Shown: in pieces, positions 46,010 through 57,476 of the stretch | Layout: every line of letters starts with the position of its first letter | How positions within the stretch are numbered: position 1 is the stretch's first letter | Program-made: the position numbers and the translations under genes | Assembly: GCA_030704615.1 (NCBI GenBank) | Contig: CM060731.1 | Coordinates: 81,572,756 to 81,636,755 of the forward strand | Source of the DNA: Takakia lepidozioides | Taxonomy: Eukaryota > Streptophyta > Takakiopsida > Takakiales > Takakiaceae | Length of the DNA stretch: 64,000 nucleotides | Reading direction: 5' to 3' | The notes under the pieces: generated by a model | The model's input: the letters and a program-made list of their open reading frames with translations, nothing else | Told to the model about the DNA's origin: nothing | Databases searched by the model: none

Positions 46010-46597
46010 AGCTATTTTTTCCACAGGGAATCACCCATTCCCGCATCATTGCTCATAGGTCTCCAAAGCCTCCATCCGCGCCCTTGCTGCGCATATCCTG
46101 CAATCATCGCACTCCACGACACCACATCTCGTTCAGCCATACTGTCGAACACTTCTAGAATTGTACCCAATGTCATTCTGAACATTGCCCTAGTGGACTG
46201 CATGTATGCCAAATGTGGGTGCATCGAGGATGCAATTTGACGATTCACCATGGACCTCTTTGCCTTTTTCCAGAGCTCCTAGGCTTGCACATGCATTACA
46301 AACAAATGTGATGTGGTTGGGCTGCACCCCTTCACGCAGCAGTTGTTCATAGGTCTCCAAAGCATTCCTACCACACCCATGCTTGGTAACTCCTGCCAAC
46401 ATTATATTCCACGTGATCAAAGATCGTTGAGGCATTCTGTTGAACACTTGGTGAGCATCCATGATGCTCCCGCACTTAACATACATGGAGACAAGGGTGT
46501 TGAGTAGAAAAACATTTGGCGTGAATCCACTTTGGATTATGTGAGTGTGCACCTGCTTTCCAGCTTCCAGACCTTCCATCTTGATGCACTTAAGCAA
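46010..46597 (-). pseudogene. PLS-class PPR gene remnant
   Basis: The minus frame from 46597 reads GLEAGKQVHTHIIQSGFTPN, LLNTLVSMYVKCGSIMDAHQ, VFNRMPQRSLITWN, YEQLLREGVQPNHITFV and ACASLGALEKGKEVHG. After a frame break it continues VFDSMAERDVVSWSAMIAGY near 46140. These are P, L and S repeats of organelle RNA-editing PPR proteins. No targeting peptide, E or DYW domain is present. It is one of four PPR fragments in 4 kb, all on the minus strand, and could have come from a single gene split by repeat insertions. Confidence 0.85.
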
Positions 46598-46829
46598 GAG
46601 ACAGACATACGTACCTGAATATGCTGAAATGCCTCATTGGCTTAAAGTTTGTAGAGCCTCTGTTAGTCTGCCTGCCGCAAAGTATCTTCACATACCCAGA
46701 AGTGCCAAAAGAGGCATTGTGGACTCCCTCTCTTGATCATCTTTCAGAAGTTGTGGTCATGGTTGAGGTCCCTGGTTTTATAAACTATGCCGCTGCAGCT
46801 GCAGCCTTTAGTTGACCATCTACCCATGC

Positions 46830-47395
46830 AGGTTTCTTGTAGCTATTGATCCACAGGGAATCACATCTGGTACAATTCCAGCTTTGGCGATGCAACCATG
46901 CACCTCTTTGCCCTTTTCCAGGGCTGCCAGGCTTCCACACTCACTGCAAACGCACACAAACCTGATGTGGTCGGGCTTCACCCTTCCCCAATCATTTGCT
47001 CATAGGTCTCAAAGCCTCCATCTCGTGCCCCTGCTGTGCATACCCTGCAAGCATCGCGTTGCACGACACCACATCTCATTCAGCCAGAGTGTGGAAAACT
47101 CCCTCCGCATCTTGAATGCACCCACATTTGGCAAAACATGTCCACCAGGGCAGTGTTCAGGATGACATCTGGTACAATTCCATCTTTGACGATGTCACCA
47201 TGGACCTCTTTCTTCTTTCCCAGAGTTGTCGAACACTCCCTTCATACATGTCCACAAGGGTATTGTTCAGAATGACATGTGGTACAATTGCAGCTCTGAG
47301 TCCTGACAATGTCGCCATGGACCTCTTTGCCGTTCTCCAGAGCTGTCAGGCTTGCACACGCATTACAAACTATCAAAGGTTCACTCAACGAGTAA
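46830..47395 (-). pseudogene. Second PPR remnant, many frame breaks
   Basis: Antisense PPR phrases recur, such as the codons for LAALEKGKEVH, DVILNTALVDM and SRCG, in shifting frames. The opposite strand shows the usual shadow frames. The unit between about 46870 and 47170 partly repeats at 47170-47390, suggesting local duplication of single PPR motifs. Confidence 0.65.
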
Positions 47396-47399
47396 CTTG

Positions 47400-47800
47400 A
47401 AGAATTCAACATGAAAATTTAGGTCCGATTTTGATAAGAAGGAAAAACAGGGTGAAATGTGTTGAAGAAGGTTGCCTTCATTAGTAGTGCCTAATTTTGT
47501 GTCGCTGCTGCTGCAGCTTCCAGTTCACCACTACCCATGCAGGTTTCTTGTAGCAATGGATCTACAGGGAATCATAGTGCTTGAAATCTGGCCCTCTTGG
47601 ATGAATCTGGACCCACTCTCTATCCCTGCTCCTTCAGCTGTCTCTGACCCTCCTCCATCTGATAATTTTATTATAGAGTTAAAAGAGCAAAAGACAAACT
47701 AGGGCTTTATCACCAAACATTCAGGGACAAGTCTGATGAGAGGGCAAATGGGGCAGAAATAGGCTGAAGAAGAAGGTGCCCTCACCACATTGTGGACTTG
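47400..47800 (-). repeat. Dispersed repeat R, copy 3
   Basis: Reverse orientation. It carries tttgataagaaggaaaaacag, ctggccctcttggatgaatc and ggtgccctcaccacattgt, in the same order as the 24-kb copy reversed. Confidence 0.7.
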
Positions 47801-48370
47801 ACCTTGTGTCATGACCCATAGAGATTATGACCGATCACCAACACAAAAGGACCTCTGGTGTGTGCTGCTTGTGTCTGTACAGTCAGGTAATGTCGGATTG
47901 GTCCGTGAGAACCACCACGGTGCAGCTGAGCGAGCAGAGATTGAAACATGGCCTGCTAAGACCAAGCTGATTCTCCCAAGAACCTTGTAAACATCAGGAA
48001 GAATACCAAAGCATGGTACTAATAGGAGCCAAAAGCCCACATTTGTAGGATGGACAAACTTCTTTATATCCTACATTAAGAAAAAGCCACACCTTGCGAT
48101 TACGATTGTCCCACCATCGTGAAGAAACTCATGCCAGCTCTGCTCCGTGCTGCAAATTCAGGGCCGAGTCTGATGAGAGGGCAAAACAGGGTGAAATAGG
48201 TCGAAGAAGAAAGTGCCCTCACCACATTATCCTCGACCTTGTGTCATGACCCATGGAGGATTTGACTGACCATGAACCCAAGATGACCTATTGTGTGTGC
48301 TGCTTGTGTCTGTAGTCTGGTAATGTCGGATTGGTCAATGAGAACCACCACGGTGCAGTTGAGCGGGCAG
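47800..48370. repeat. Short duplicated segments of family R ending
   Basis: The text gtgctgcttgtgtctgta followed by tcgg(a)ttggtc is present twice (about 47860-47920 and 48297-48345). The segment agtctgatgagagggcaaaa followed by gtgccctcaccacatt is also repeated (48165-48230, 48590-48650). These are local direct duplications of 60-100 bp. Confidence 0.7.
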
Positions 48371-48530
48371 AGATTTGCGTTAGGGTTCAACCTGTCCGAC
48401 ATCATTTCCTCATATGTCTCCAAAGCCTTCGTACCACACTGCGATCATTGCATTCCACGACACCACATCTTGGCAGCCATTTCGTCGAACACACCCTTCG
48501 CATCCTTGGAAAACTCATGGCTGTTGTCCC
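48370..48530 (-). pseudogene. Third PPR remnant
   Basis: The minus strand reads KDAKGVFDEMAAK, then, after a shift, DVVSWNAMIAVW, then KALETYEEMMSDRLNPN. These are PPR motif halves in two frames. Confidence 0.65.
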
Positions 48531-48779
48531 ACCATCGTGAAGGGTAAAACTCATGCCAGCTCTGCTCCGTGCTGCAAATTCAGGGCCGAGTCTGATGAGA
48601 GGGCAAAATAGGCTGAAATAGGTCGAAGAAGAAGGTGCCCTCACCACATTGTCCTCGAGTTCCTGCTATCACGATGCTTGGCACTAAGAAGACCGGACCC
48701 CAAAAAACTCTAAGTCCCAGCCCTGCACACCGCGACCTAGCAGCCCTAAATTCGAGCCAACTTTTGAAGTTTTTGAACG

Positions 48780-48870
48780 TTTTGCACCCTAACATTATAT
48801 AAAATAATTATATGGTCCATGTAATTATGTGAAGGTATTTTTAGCTATATATATATGTTAGGGTGCAAAA
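48780..48870. mobile_element. 91-bp foldback element (MITE-like)
   Basis: The ends ttttgcaccctaacatta and tatgttagggtgcaaaa form near-perfect terminal inverted repeats of about 20 bp around an AT-rich centre. No clear target duplication is visible. Confidence 0.6.
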
Positions 48871-49640
48871 TGTATATATATAACAAGGTACAAAGGTCTT
48901 GGTTAATTTATTTATTGGGTAAGGTTCGTAGTCATGAAATGAGTAGTTCTATTTCTATCTAATATTAATTTATATATTTCAATTTACATGAATTTAAAAT
49001 ATAATTGTGGAGTTGCTAGTGAAGTTGTTGAAACGAAATATTTTGGTTTTTTCTTTGATGTGTGAGATGACAAAGTCCAAGCATGTCACATAAACAAGGA
49101 GTTCAACGTAAGGATGATGCAAGTGATTTGTGGCAAAAAGTACATTCTAGACAGCTGGAGAAGGCAGGCATTGTGCGAAGAGCAGGACAAGGCTGAGTTA
49201 CGTACGCAAATGCGCGGTGAAGAGCTGCTCCAGTGAGGGATACCTTTTTCATGTTATTCTCGTTTCCCTGTCTCAACCAGCCTTCCCATTAGCCTTCTTA
49301 TGTTTGTTCATCGGATATTTCAAACACAGACCAGGCTTGATTCTCAGCAAAGGTGCCTAAAGAGTCTCACAGCAACACCCAAAAAACTGGCAATTATAGG
49401 AAAGCCTTGTGATCTCAAATGTAGGTTTAAGCAAGCCAGAGCATCTATCTGCTACAAGTTGCAAAGGCCTTGCGCCTACTTTCATCTCTTTTCCTGCCAC
49501 CCTCACATAAATTAGTATTTGCAGTTTTCCAGGAGCAGAAGGAAGGATTGAAAAATGTAGGTGTGACTACCATCACTTTTGTGCCCCCTTTCCGAACTGG
49601 TACTATATTCATCTGATTGCTACAGATGGCTTATGAGGAG
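48871..49640. other. Interval 3' of the primase exons
   Basis: A plus-strand frame at about 49100-49237 reads GKKYILDSWRRQALCEEQDK and stops; it looks like an exon but is unrecognised. The expected C-terminal primase exons were looked for on the minus strand and not found. Confidence 0.4.
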
Positions 49641-49645
49641 TGAAC

Positions 49646-52349
49646 CTTGTAGAGACAGAAATAATCAGCGATGGAAGTCCTCTGATCATTGGTCAATCTG
49701 CATAAAGCAAAGCGTAGGAGATGCTTTTGAACTAAACATCTTGTATTTATGTAGTCCAGATATTGTACCATTTATATCTTTCCAGAAGGGGTTAAGAAAA
49801 CTTCTTGCCCTTCCATGCTACTGCTTCAGTCCAAGCAAAGAAATTCGTCTGTAACGAGCAAGGTTGAAGTGAATGGTTGTACATATTCTGAAAAATTCTG
49901 CACTTAACAATCATGGTTCCCTCCCGTGAAGTTTACTTCACAAATTTGAATCTATACCAATTGCTGATATGACCACAGTTTCTAGACCTGTTGCAGAGAA
50001 TGGGGTCGGGTCCACCCAAAGCAAGCTCCCCAGCGACAGCCCAACATTTCCAGTCGCAGAGATAACCCATTAAGGGGAGAGTAGGTCTGTACTAAGAGGA
50101 CCCTGCTCACCAACAAGTCTATGAGAAATTCTTCCACATAGCTATGCATCATGTGCAGCCCTGACCACAAATGACAGCCAAGACAACGGTGACTAAAAGA
50201 AATTGAGTAGACACCTGCGTGCTCTTGGATCACAAACCCAACAATGGACACCACGTCGACCACTATAAACCCATAGTATGTGTTCAAATCCAAAGTCCTC
50301 TGCAAGAACAAATGAACAAAAGCATATTGAAGCCATTCCTCATATGTGCAGCCATGAGAAGCTTAGTTGCAGCTTCAAGACACAAGGGCTTAAGGAGAAG
50401 TGCTATTTGGAACCTCCAGAGGGCCAGGAACAAGTTTCACTGTGAAACTTTTAATCACATGCATGCCTCAGTCACAATTACAAGTGCAACCAGAATCATC
50501 CCTTATCAGAACCTCCAAAAAATATGTGTATGGGGAAAAGGACCGTTCCTCATCCAAAAGTATCGATTGGATAACATCATCAGCTACAATAGCATGCAAA
50601 CAGTATGTACTTGCATACATGTACATTCAATGAGAGAGTGACAAGTCAATGAGCCAGAGCACAATCTATTATAAGACCTTGTGGGATCTTGACGAAGTAA
50701 ACTAAGAGGGGAAAAAAGATTAGACCTCTGAGAGCAGTATCCATAACTTTGATGGCTATTGTCATGAGAGGCCAACATTGCAGACATATATTTGCCCCAC
50801 TGCAACAATGGCGGACGTCATCATAGTCTGTCATATCCTGCCAGAACTACAACCCCTTCAGCACAGCTTAAGACAGCATGCCCTCTCAGACACGCAGCTT
50901 CATTCTTCTGCTTTATTTCCTTGCAAGGGCGGGGGCATCCCCCTGAATGGCGTTGCATCACAAAGCCGATGACCTGAATTTGTGCTTTAAATTTTTCTAT
51001 CCTATTTTGTCCCATAGGCTCTCTCTCTCTAGGCAACAGTTTGTCTTCTCATATGCTTTTTTTGTTGATATATTTCTGTCACATGCACATAGAACTTTCA
51101 GATCACGGGTAGAAACTCACAATGTCAAAAACAAGCTCCCTCTCCACAGGAGAGAAGACTCGGTCTGCTCCCAGGCTTGAATCTCTTAGCAGGCTGCAGC
51201 ACCACTACAGTCAATCAGTATGCAGCCATAAACTGAGATGTAGTGAAGAGATAAGTCATCATCCTCACTGCTCCATGTCTATAATGTAGACTTAAAAACC
51301 CAAGTTTCAAATGCAAACCTTTAATGCAGATTCACACTAGGAAAGCATATGAGAAGAACTCTTCACATCCTCGCTAGACAGGAACGTATATTATGCATCA
51401 TCACCAAACAAATGACTTCATTTATCCACTGGCTATTCGTCTTGTAAAAGTTATTCACTCCAGGAAAAACAACTATGTATTTGCTGACAGGTGCATAAAT
51501 TCAATGAAAGAATCAGGTAACCTTAAGTGGACTGCTATGTTCATGGTTTCCCACAACTGAAGTAGCTACTGCTCAGTGATGGCTCCCCATATACTACAGA
51601 CTTGACGTAAGAATCTTACATCAACATTGTAAACAGCCCCTATGTCAATCTCGGGAGGACACTTGTCCCTTATGGCCACCTCCATCCCAGCAGCATCGTG
51701 GAAGGACAAGTAACGCACATAGACGTCATGCTCCAAGGTGAACGAGAACTCCCTCCTCCCGAAAAAGGAGGGGGCTGCACCCTGGATGCTTTCCATCTGC
51801 AGACCCCACACATGCAAAATTGCAGCCCCTTCTCACCCGAGGACAAGCCATCTCAAATCATTGCTTCAAGTGTAAACGGCTGCTAAAAGTCACAGCTCGT
51901 AGTTATAACAGCAAAGAAGCGACTTGTAACAGCTACAGTTCCCTTACTAAAGTCATCCGCTCCACTTCCTACAGGTCTCTGTATATGTTAAAAATAAATA
52001 AATAAAGAAACTTTGCCAAGTCCAAGGAAAGCTCAAAGAGCTTATACAAAAGAAAGCAGGGTACAAGACAGAATGTTGGACACTGAACAAGGAATCGATG
52101 GCAGGGAGAAACCTCACATCATGCACCAGATTAGCAGGCCTGGCAGTGGGAAATGCATGATGTTAATCTGGTTCTTGTCCATGCCACTAAGTTCTGGGAA
52201 ACCGAATCCAGGCTTAAGAAGGTCTAGGTGGTAAACAAACAAACAAAGATGACGAACTCCCGAGTCACTGACAAAGACCACATTGTTTGGGAATTTACTT
52301 TGTCCATATGACAACCACTTGTGCATCTCTGCGTAAGGAAACAGCCTTC
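49646..52349 (-). pseudogene. PRIM1: DNA primase small (catalytic) subunit gene, truncated
   Basis: The primase catalytic subunit makes RNA primers with DNA polymerase alpha. Six phased exons on the minus strand are recognised: 52349-52299 (RLFPYAEMHKWLSYGQ), 51796-51620 (NGKHPGC, FGRREFSFTLEHDVYVRY, IDIGAVYNVD), 51193-51121 (PAKR, VERELVFDI), 50837-50726 (DMTDYDDVRHCCSGA, CWPLMTIAIKV), 50299-50215 ([20 protein letters not shown]) and 49697-49646 (LTNDQRTSIADYF). The catalytic aspartates of the VFDIDMTDYD segment, the zinc-site cysteines and SGRRGVHCW are all kept. Two 1-nt insertions break the frame: an extra C in a C-run in exon 2 and an extra base near 51165 in exon 3. The N-terminal exon and everything after about residue 190 are missing. 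Either a truncated gene or a mis-assembled one. Confidence 0.88.
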
Positions 52350-52613
52350 CTGGTAGCACATCAAACACGTGAGCTCAATCTATGGGCCTGGAATGCGAAG
52401 GTACGAAAACAGGCGATTCGCATCAACATCAACAATAGTGTCTGAATGAGGTGGCAAAGAGACCTAGCAGCTCAAAATGGCATACCAGGCAGATCAGACG
52501 TATTGTGCGTGTACACGCGCTGAATTCATGTGGAGTCGACCGATGAGATTATACTGATAGACCAGACAAACCAATATGGGAGAAGACATAACTAGGTCCT
52601 GCAATTCACACTG
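52003..52613 (-). repeat. Parent-type copy of the 26.2-kb block
   Basis: Matches 26219-26737 in reverse and includes the first recognised primase exon. Because adjacent exons 51796 and on continue the gene here, this copy is the donor-like one. It contains about 110 bp (52120-52235) absent from the other copy. Confidence 0.85.
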
Positions 52614-52695
52614 TCAGGCCCTCCAAGACTTACCATAATAAAGCCGCAGATAGTCAGGGCTAAATCCTTCACACAACTGGCGGGTTTCTGCAGTG

Positions 52696-53409
52696 TCTTA
52701 TTCGCATTATCGTTCTCGTCAAACTCCGCGCGGTCCTCATCCATGGGCTCCGGGGGTTATTCTCCCATGGTCCTCGATTCAACTGAACACATAAGACTCT
52801 AGAGATGAGGAAAATGAAGGTACATTTCAGCTACCGTCCAGTCCCTCACAGACTGGTGAACAATGTTGTGTACTCTGTGGCTACATTCACAGCAAACAAC
52901 AAACTAGACATTCTCAAAATCCTCCTCGGAGCTCTAGTGTAACACGCAATGGACCGCTTTCTCACAAGCGGACCAAGAAGAAAGGAAGAGCGCCAAGAGA
53001 TGATGAAAAAAGTGGGAAAGGATTGCTGGCTGCACAGGCTTCCTTAGGGATGAGCTCACTCTATCATCCGTAGGGACACATCCATTCAGTTTTCATCCCT
53101 GTGAATCGATGGACGTCATCTATCTCCTCGTACTGTCAATGGATGTATGAACCAAGTACTTGGATGTATAATAAAGTTTTGCCCGTAGTAGATGAATGTA
53201 TGTAGATGGATGGAAAGCAGCTGATTGGGGTGGGTTGAGCTGATTCACGGTGCTCGGCCAGCTCTTGTGACATGGCCCAACTGCGATGTCATTTGAGGTT
53301 TTGCCAATTTGCCTGTTGCACTGTCGTGCGAAAAGCTTAGGCTAAAGCAGAGCGGTTAGCTTAAATTAAACATGGCGCTTGGGGCTAACTAAACCTATCG
53401 TGGAGACCC
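52696..53409 (+). repeat. Duplicated block, direct copy of 29484-30174
   Basis: Starts at ttattcgcattatcg, inside the reading frame of the transposon-like ORF at 29.3 kb, and ends at cctatcgtggaga. It lies just upstream of the primase gene, separated from the inverted block by 82 bp. Confidence 0.9.
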
Positions 53410-53935
53410 AATGGCATCTCCCATGTGCGTCTCCTATGTCGAGGCCCATCTAAGCCCAATGTGCAATGTCCTATGTATCCAAGTACTCTCCCATGTCAAG
53501 GCCCCATTTATTTTTTTCATGAATTTATTGAGTAGTAATATCCAATCATTATTGATATATCTCATGTTTCTAGGGTAACATGTGTCATTGGCCCAAGTGT
53601 CCACTGTCATCTAAGTCCAAATGGATTTTTTTTTCCACATAGTGTACGACCAGATTTGAACCAGAGACCATTCCCTTGCTATCTCTCCCGTCGAGGCTCC
53701 AACCATTGTCCCAGGAATGCCCACTTTGCCATTTTTGCTATTTTTCGTGAATTTCCAACGACCAAAAGTACTTGGAATTCCACATCTCCCTCACCGTAGG
53801 TCCAAAAATCCTGAGACCGAGCCCCTCCACCCATCCTCGTTGAGGGCTTTCCAACGGTACCAAGCACCCATGTTGGGGCCCCGCGGTTTGGGACATCTCA
53901 ACGTGACAAAACAAAACAAAACAAAACAAACTTCT
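53410..53935 (-). mobile_element. Repeat family X, copy 4, with short-repeat field
   Basis: Minus-strand version of the 9-10 kb arrangement. An A/T-run near 53627 is followed by the antisense of ggttcaaatctggt, the conserved body, and (AAAAC)n at 53908-53930. To its left (53410-53630) are the reversed short phrases of the repeat field. Confidence 0.75.
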
Positions 53936-54719
53936 CACTTCATATATTGATTCTGAGCTGCGATACGATAATCCAGGGAGATGTAGGGTTGCATTTGGGG
54001 TGCCATATAGTTGGAGGTTTTTAACCCCCAAACGTCCATGCGACCGGAAACGGGTCGCGGGCCCACTGTCGTGCATTACCAGGATTGTGCATTGATTGCC
54101 ATAATTTGGAGTTAAAGCAAAGTTGTGTCATTACGTAATTAAGGGGGTCAAGAATTGATGAAGGTAATTCGTCTTTTTCATGTGAAGATTTCTTCACACG
54201 TGTATGAGAGAGAGTATAATTAAGGGATATGACAGGTTTGACCATGTGGCAGCACTTGATATGTTGGCCAAATTGAATGTTTTTTGGCTTGTTGGGTGGA
54301 TGATCCCAAGAGGATGAAGCCTACCAAATTTGGCTGCAACTTGGAGTTGATCCCGTCACTCAAATCTTAAAAAACTACAAAAAAAAAACTATGTTTCTCC
54401 AATGGGCCCCATTATGGGTCCCATATTGAACGGTGCCATTTTCTGGATTTGGGGCTGATTGCCCTGGAAATTGGCATGTAGGTGTAGGAGGAGGATACGC
54501 ACATAATGTGCGGTCAATTTTTTGGAATGTATGGGAATTGTAGGAGAATTGTATGGGAATGTATGAATCACTTACACACCACTCTCTTAGTAGTATATGT
54601 AAGACTGTGACAATAGGCAAGAGTGGTTGTACTCCTCCAGATGTAGCCCCAATCACATACATACCACTCTAGTAGTAATAATTCAAATACATGGTTCCTA
54701 CTTGATGGGACACACTCGA

Positions 54720-55372
54720 TGACTCAGTCAGTGGTTTTAGCACACAACCTAACCACTACATCAATACTGGTAGAACCACTCCATCAGTGGTTTTAGCACA
54801 CAATCTAACCACTACATTGATACTAGTAGAACCACTTAGTAAGTGGTTTTAGCACACAACCAAATCACTACATCAATACTATTAGAACCACATTTGTAAT
54901 ATGGCCACGTGTCCAGATAATGGAGCCCATAATCGTCAGTAAGTGGTTTTAGCACACAACCAAACCACTACATCAACACTATTAGAACCACATTTGTAAT
55001 ATGGCCACGTGTCCAGATAATGGAGCCCATAATCGTCTAACTGGATTCGGCCACGTGTCCGTGTGAATACGGACATGTGTCCGTCGATTGCTAAGTATGA
55101 TCGACGGATTTGTTGCGTCCACGTCGCATACGGTGGAAGTGGTATGTTGTGAAGTGATTGGTTTACCACTGTGACACGTAAGGGAACAGCTGGACTCGGA
55201 GGCAAGTGATCGTAACCACTGTCTTTAACCACTTCGGACATGTCATGTCTTTTACCACTACTGAGTCAAGATCCACTGGTTCTTCATCACTTTTGGGGCC
55301 AGAGTGGTTGGGTGTCTTTTCCCACTCAAAATGAGTGGCTGCCAAGTGGTTATTATGCGTTTTTCTTCTAGT
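54720..55372. mobile_element. CACTA-like right end with subterminal repeats
   Basis: The block ends in cgtttttcttctagtg, the reverse complement of a CACTAGAAGAAAAACG terminus. Inside are many AACCACT/AGTGGTT heptamers in both orientations, as in CACTA subterminal regions. A unit starting agtggttttagcacacaa repeats at about 54731, 54787, 54843 and 54941, and a 98-bp stretch (54841-54938) is tandemly duplicated. G-box-like gccacgtgtcc occurs three times. The left terminus was not found. Confidence 0.6.
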
Positions 55373-55430
55373 GAAAAGACTTTGGCCAAGGCTGGCAAAT
55401 TTTGAGTTTCATTCAACTTCTATTTAATGT

Positions 55431-55438
55431 AATTGTAT
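55431..55438 (+). promoter_or_regulatory. Possible TATA box of the lectin gene
   Basis: TATTTAAT lies 79 bp before the lectin ATG, and about 60 bp downstream of the CACTA-like terminus. The spacing would give a leader of about 50 nt. Confidence 0.35.
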
Positions 55439-55516
55439 ACACATACAAATCGATATGTAGGAACTCAATTAGACCTCATTTTCTTTTCTCCACCTACAGT
55501 ACATGTGTGAAACATC

Positions 55517-56002
55517 ATGGAGGCTAAAATTGTTTTCAAAATGGGGTTGATCATGCTTCTATGTCTCATAGTTTTCATAGTCCCAGCTAAGAGTGATGAC
55601 AACTGTTGTATTTCAAATAGCAATGGGGCCGGTTGTTGTTTGTACCAATCAATGTACTTGTTTGAACCATCCTCTCTAAAGAGACCCAATGTGCAATACA
55701 ATCTTGTCATGCAAAGCGACTGCAATTTGGTGCTGTACAAGACAACTAGTGGGAAACCACTATGGGAGAGTGGTACATATATGAAGGGTACCAATTGCTA
55801 CGCTGCCATGCAGACCGATGGAAATTTGGTGATTTATGATGGAGTATCGAACCCTCTGAATGATTCTGGCCCACATACTTGTCCGCATCAAAATCAAGAA
55901 TTCATCCTTATTCTACAAAATGATGGGAATCTTGTTATGTATTGCGTTGGTCCATTAGGTAAACGCAATCATGTATGGAGTACTGGAACAAATGGTCAAT
56001 AA
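55517..56002 (+). CDS. Secreted GNA-type mannose-binding lectin
   Basis: A single-exon frame of 161 residues begins MEAKIVFKM and has a hydrophobic signal peptide (LIMLLCLIVFIVPA) ending before DDNCC at about residue 28. The mature part is a bulb-type (B_lectin) domain. All three QxDxNxVxY sugar-binding motifs are present and intact: QSDCNLVLY, QTDGNLVIY and QNDGNLVMY. Final WSTGT-like text matches the end of the beta-prism. Such lectins bind mannose and are usually secreted or vacuolar, with roles in defence or storage. Six cysteines suggest disulfides, and the CC pairs near the N-terminus are unusual. A kinase or PAN domain does not follow, so this is a stand-alone lectin. The upstream CACTA-like end may affect its promoter. 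Confidence 0.9.
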   Translation: MEAKIVFKMGLIMLLCLIVFIVPAKSDDNCCISNSNGAGCCLYQSMYLFEPSSLKRPNVQYNLVMQSDCNLVLYKTTSGKPLWESGTYMKGTNCYAAMQTDGNLVIYDGVSNPLNDSGPHTCPHQNQEFILILQNDGNLVMYCVGPLGKRNHVWSTGTNGQ

Positions 56003-56009
56003 TAATCTT

Positions 56010-57180
56010 GTAAATGACTTTGAGATATTAGGTTTAAATGCAATAGCTCAAAAATATGATGATGATGGTGATGACATATTGATATTTTTATGTTGAACAA
56101 TCTATGGATTCATTGGAGTAAGATCATGCGTTCAAAAGAGCACCATTACAATTGAAAATTATATAGGACACATAGAAAATTCTCAAGGAAGAAAAATATG
56201 ACTTCATTGGTCAAAACTAACATAAACAGTATATATATTTTTGGAGTAGGATCTATGAACTCTTTTCTACCGAAGTTTGATCTCATGAATGAGAACATTC
56301 TCTTTATAAGACTATTTTTTACTCTCGAATTGACATGTATTTTTTCAATATTATATTCATAATAATATTTAATAATACTTACAATATAAGTTTACATGGC
56401 CTCATTGATAGAGTTGTTATTGAAGTATGCTCATAGTATTCATATAACTTTATAAGACTATATAGCATTTCATTGTAACCATTTCTTTCACAAAGCTCAA
56501 AAATCCAAATTGCTTATTTCGGGACTCACTGATTAGTTTTTGTGCTTTGTCTATGTTTAATTCGGATGATTATTGGATTAGTCCAATGTGGGGTGATCAT
56601 TAGATTTGAGGCCAAAGAATGCACCCCCAGAGCTAACGGTTATGAAGGGAAAAAATCAAATAATCTATTCCATTTACACGAACATGTGCCAAATGTGGTT
56701 TATAGAGGTGGTACCTTATTGAAGAAAATGTGTCATTTTACAGACTGATCATTTGTCATTTTACAGAGGCATCCCAGAATGATGTGATCTTCCATGTCCA
56801 CCGGTACTGTCATATTGCACATGTCTAATCAATTCAATTGATGGGTCCATTAATGTATGTACTTTAGTAATGAAGTGCCATTTAGCAAATAACAACTCAT
56901 ACACTAGTCTCTTTATGCTCTAATTAAGAGCTCAATGCCTTTTGTTTGCCTTTTAGGAATGGTGCCTTCTTATGCATGCAAATGCTTTTCAGTGAAGAGC
57001 CGGAGACAATTAACTTATTCATGTTGATGTGAAATTACTAGTCCTAGGTTCCATTGATGGCCTCACCCTGTTATTGACTCACTGCTCATTCACTCTAGCT
57101 ATACGTAGCCATGTATAGTTTTTAAACCAGTAATATATATTTTGCTTGGGCCATTGTAGCTTCCTATTCAATATTACAGC
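56010..57180. other. AT-rich interval, nothing recognised
   Basis: Contains a (GATGAT)-type run near 56058 and short frames only. Confidence 0.5.
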
Positions 57181-57186
57181 AATACA

Positions 57187-57300
57187 CACTAGAAGAGAAA
57201 CCGGCTTTTTCCACAGATATGCCATCTCACACCTGGCACATTCCACGGCTGTTATCACGGGTCTGTAGAATGAGCCAAGGTGTGGGTCAAAATATGCCCT
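57187..57300 (+). mobile_element. CACTA-type terminus, copy 2
   Basis: The first 28 bp, beginning CACTAGAAGAGAAACCGGCT, are identical to those at 44692 and in the same orientation. The following sequence differs but again contains ttccacgg and related motifs. The right end is not seen. Confidence 0.65.
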
Positions 57301-57476
57301 AATTGTGGGTTGTCTCATATGTGATCCACACCCGAGGCAAGAATGGTGTGAAAACAACCATGAGCGTGGCGGGAGTTGGCTTAGTTTACATGGCATGTTA
57401 CACACATGTGTGAAATGGGACCATAGAATTTCCACATTGTGGTGTATGGGGAGTTTGAGAATGATGCCCTTGGAAA

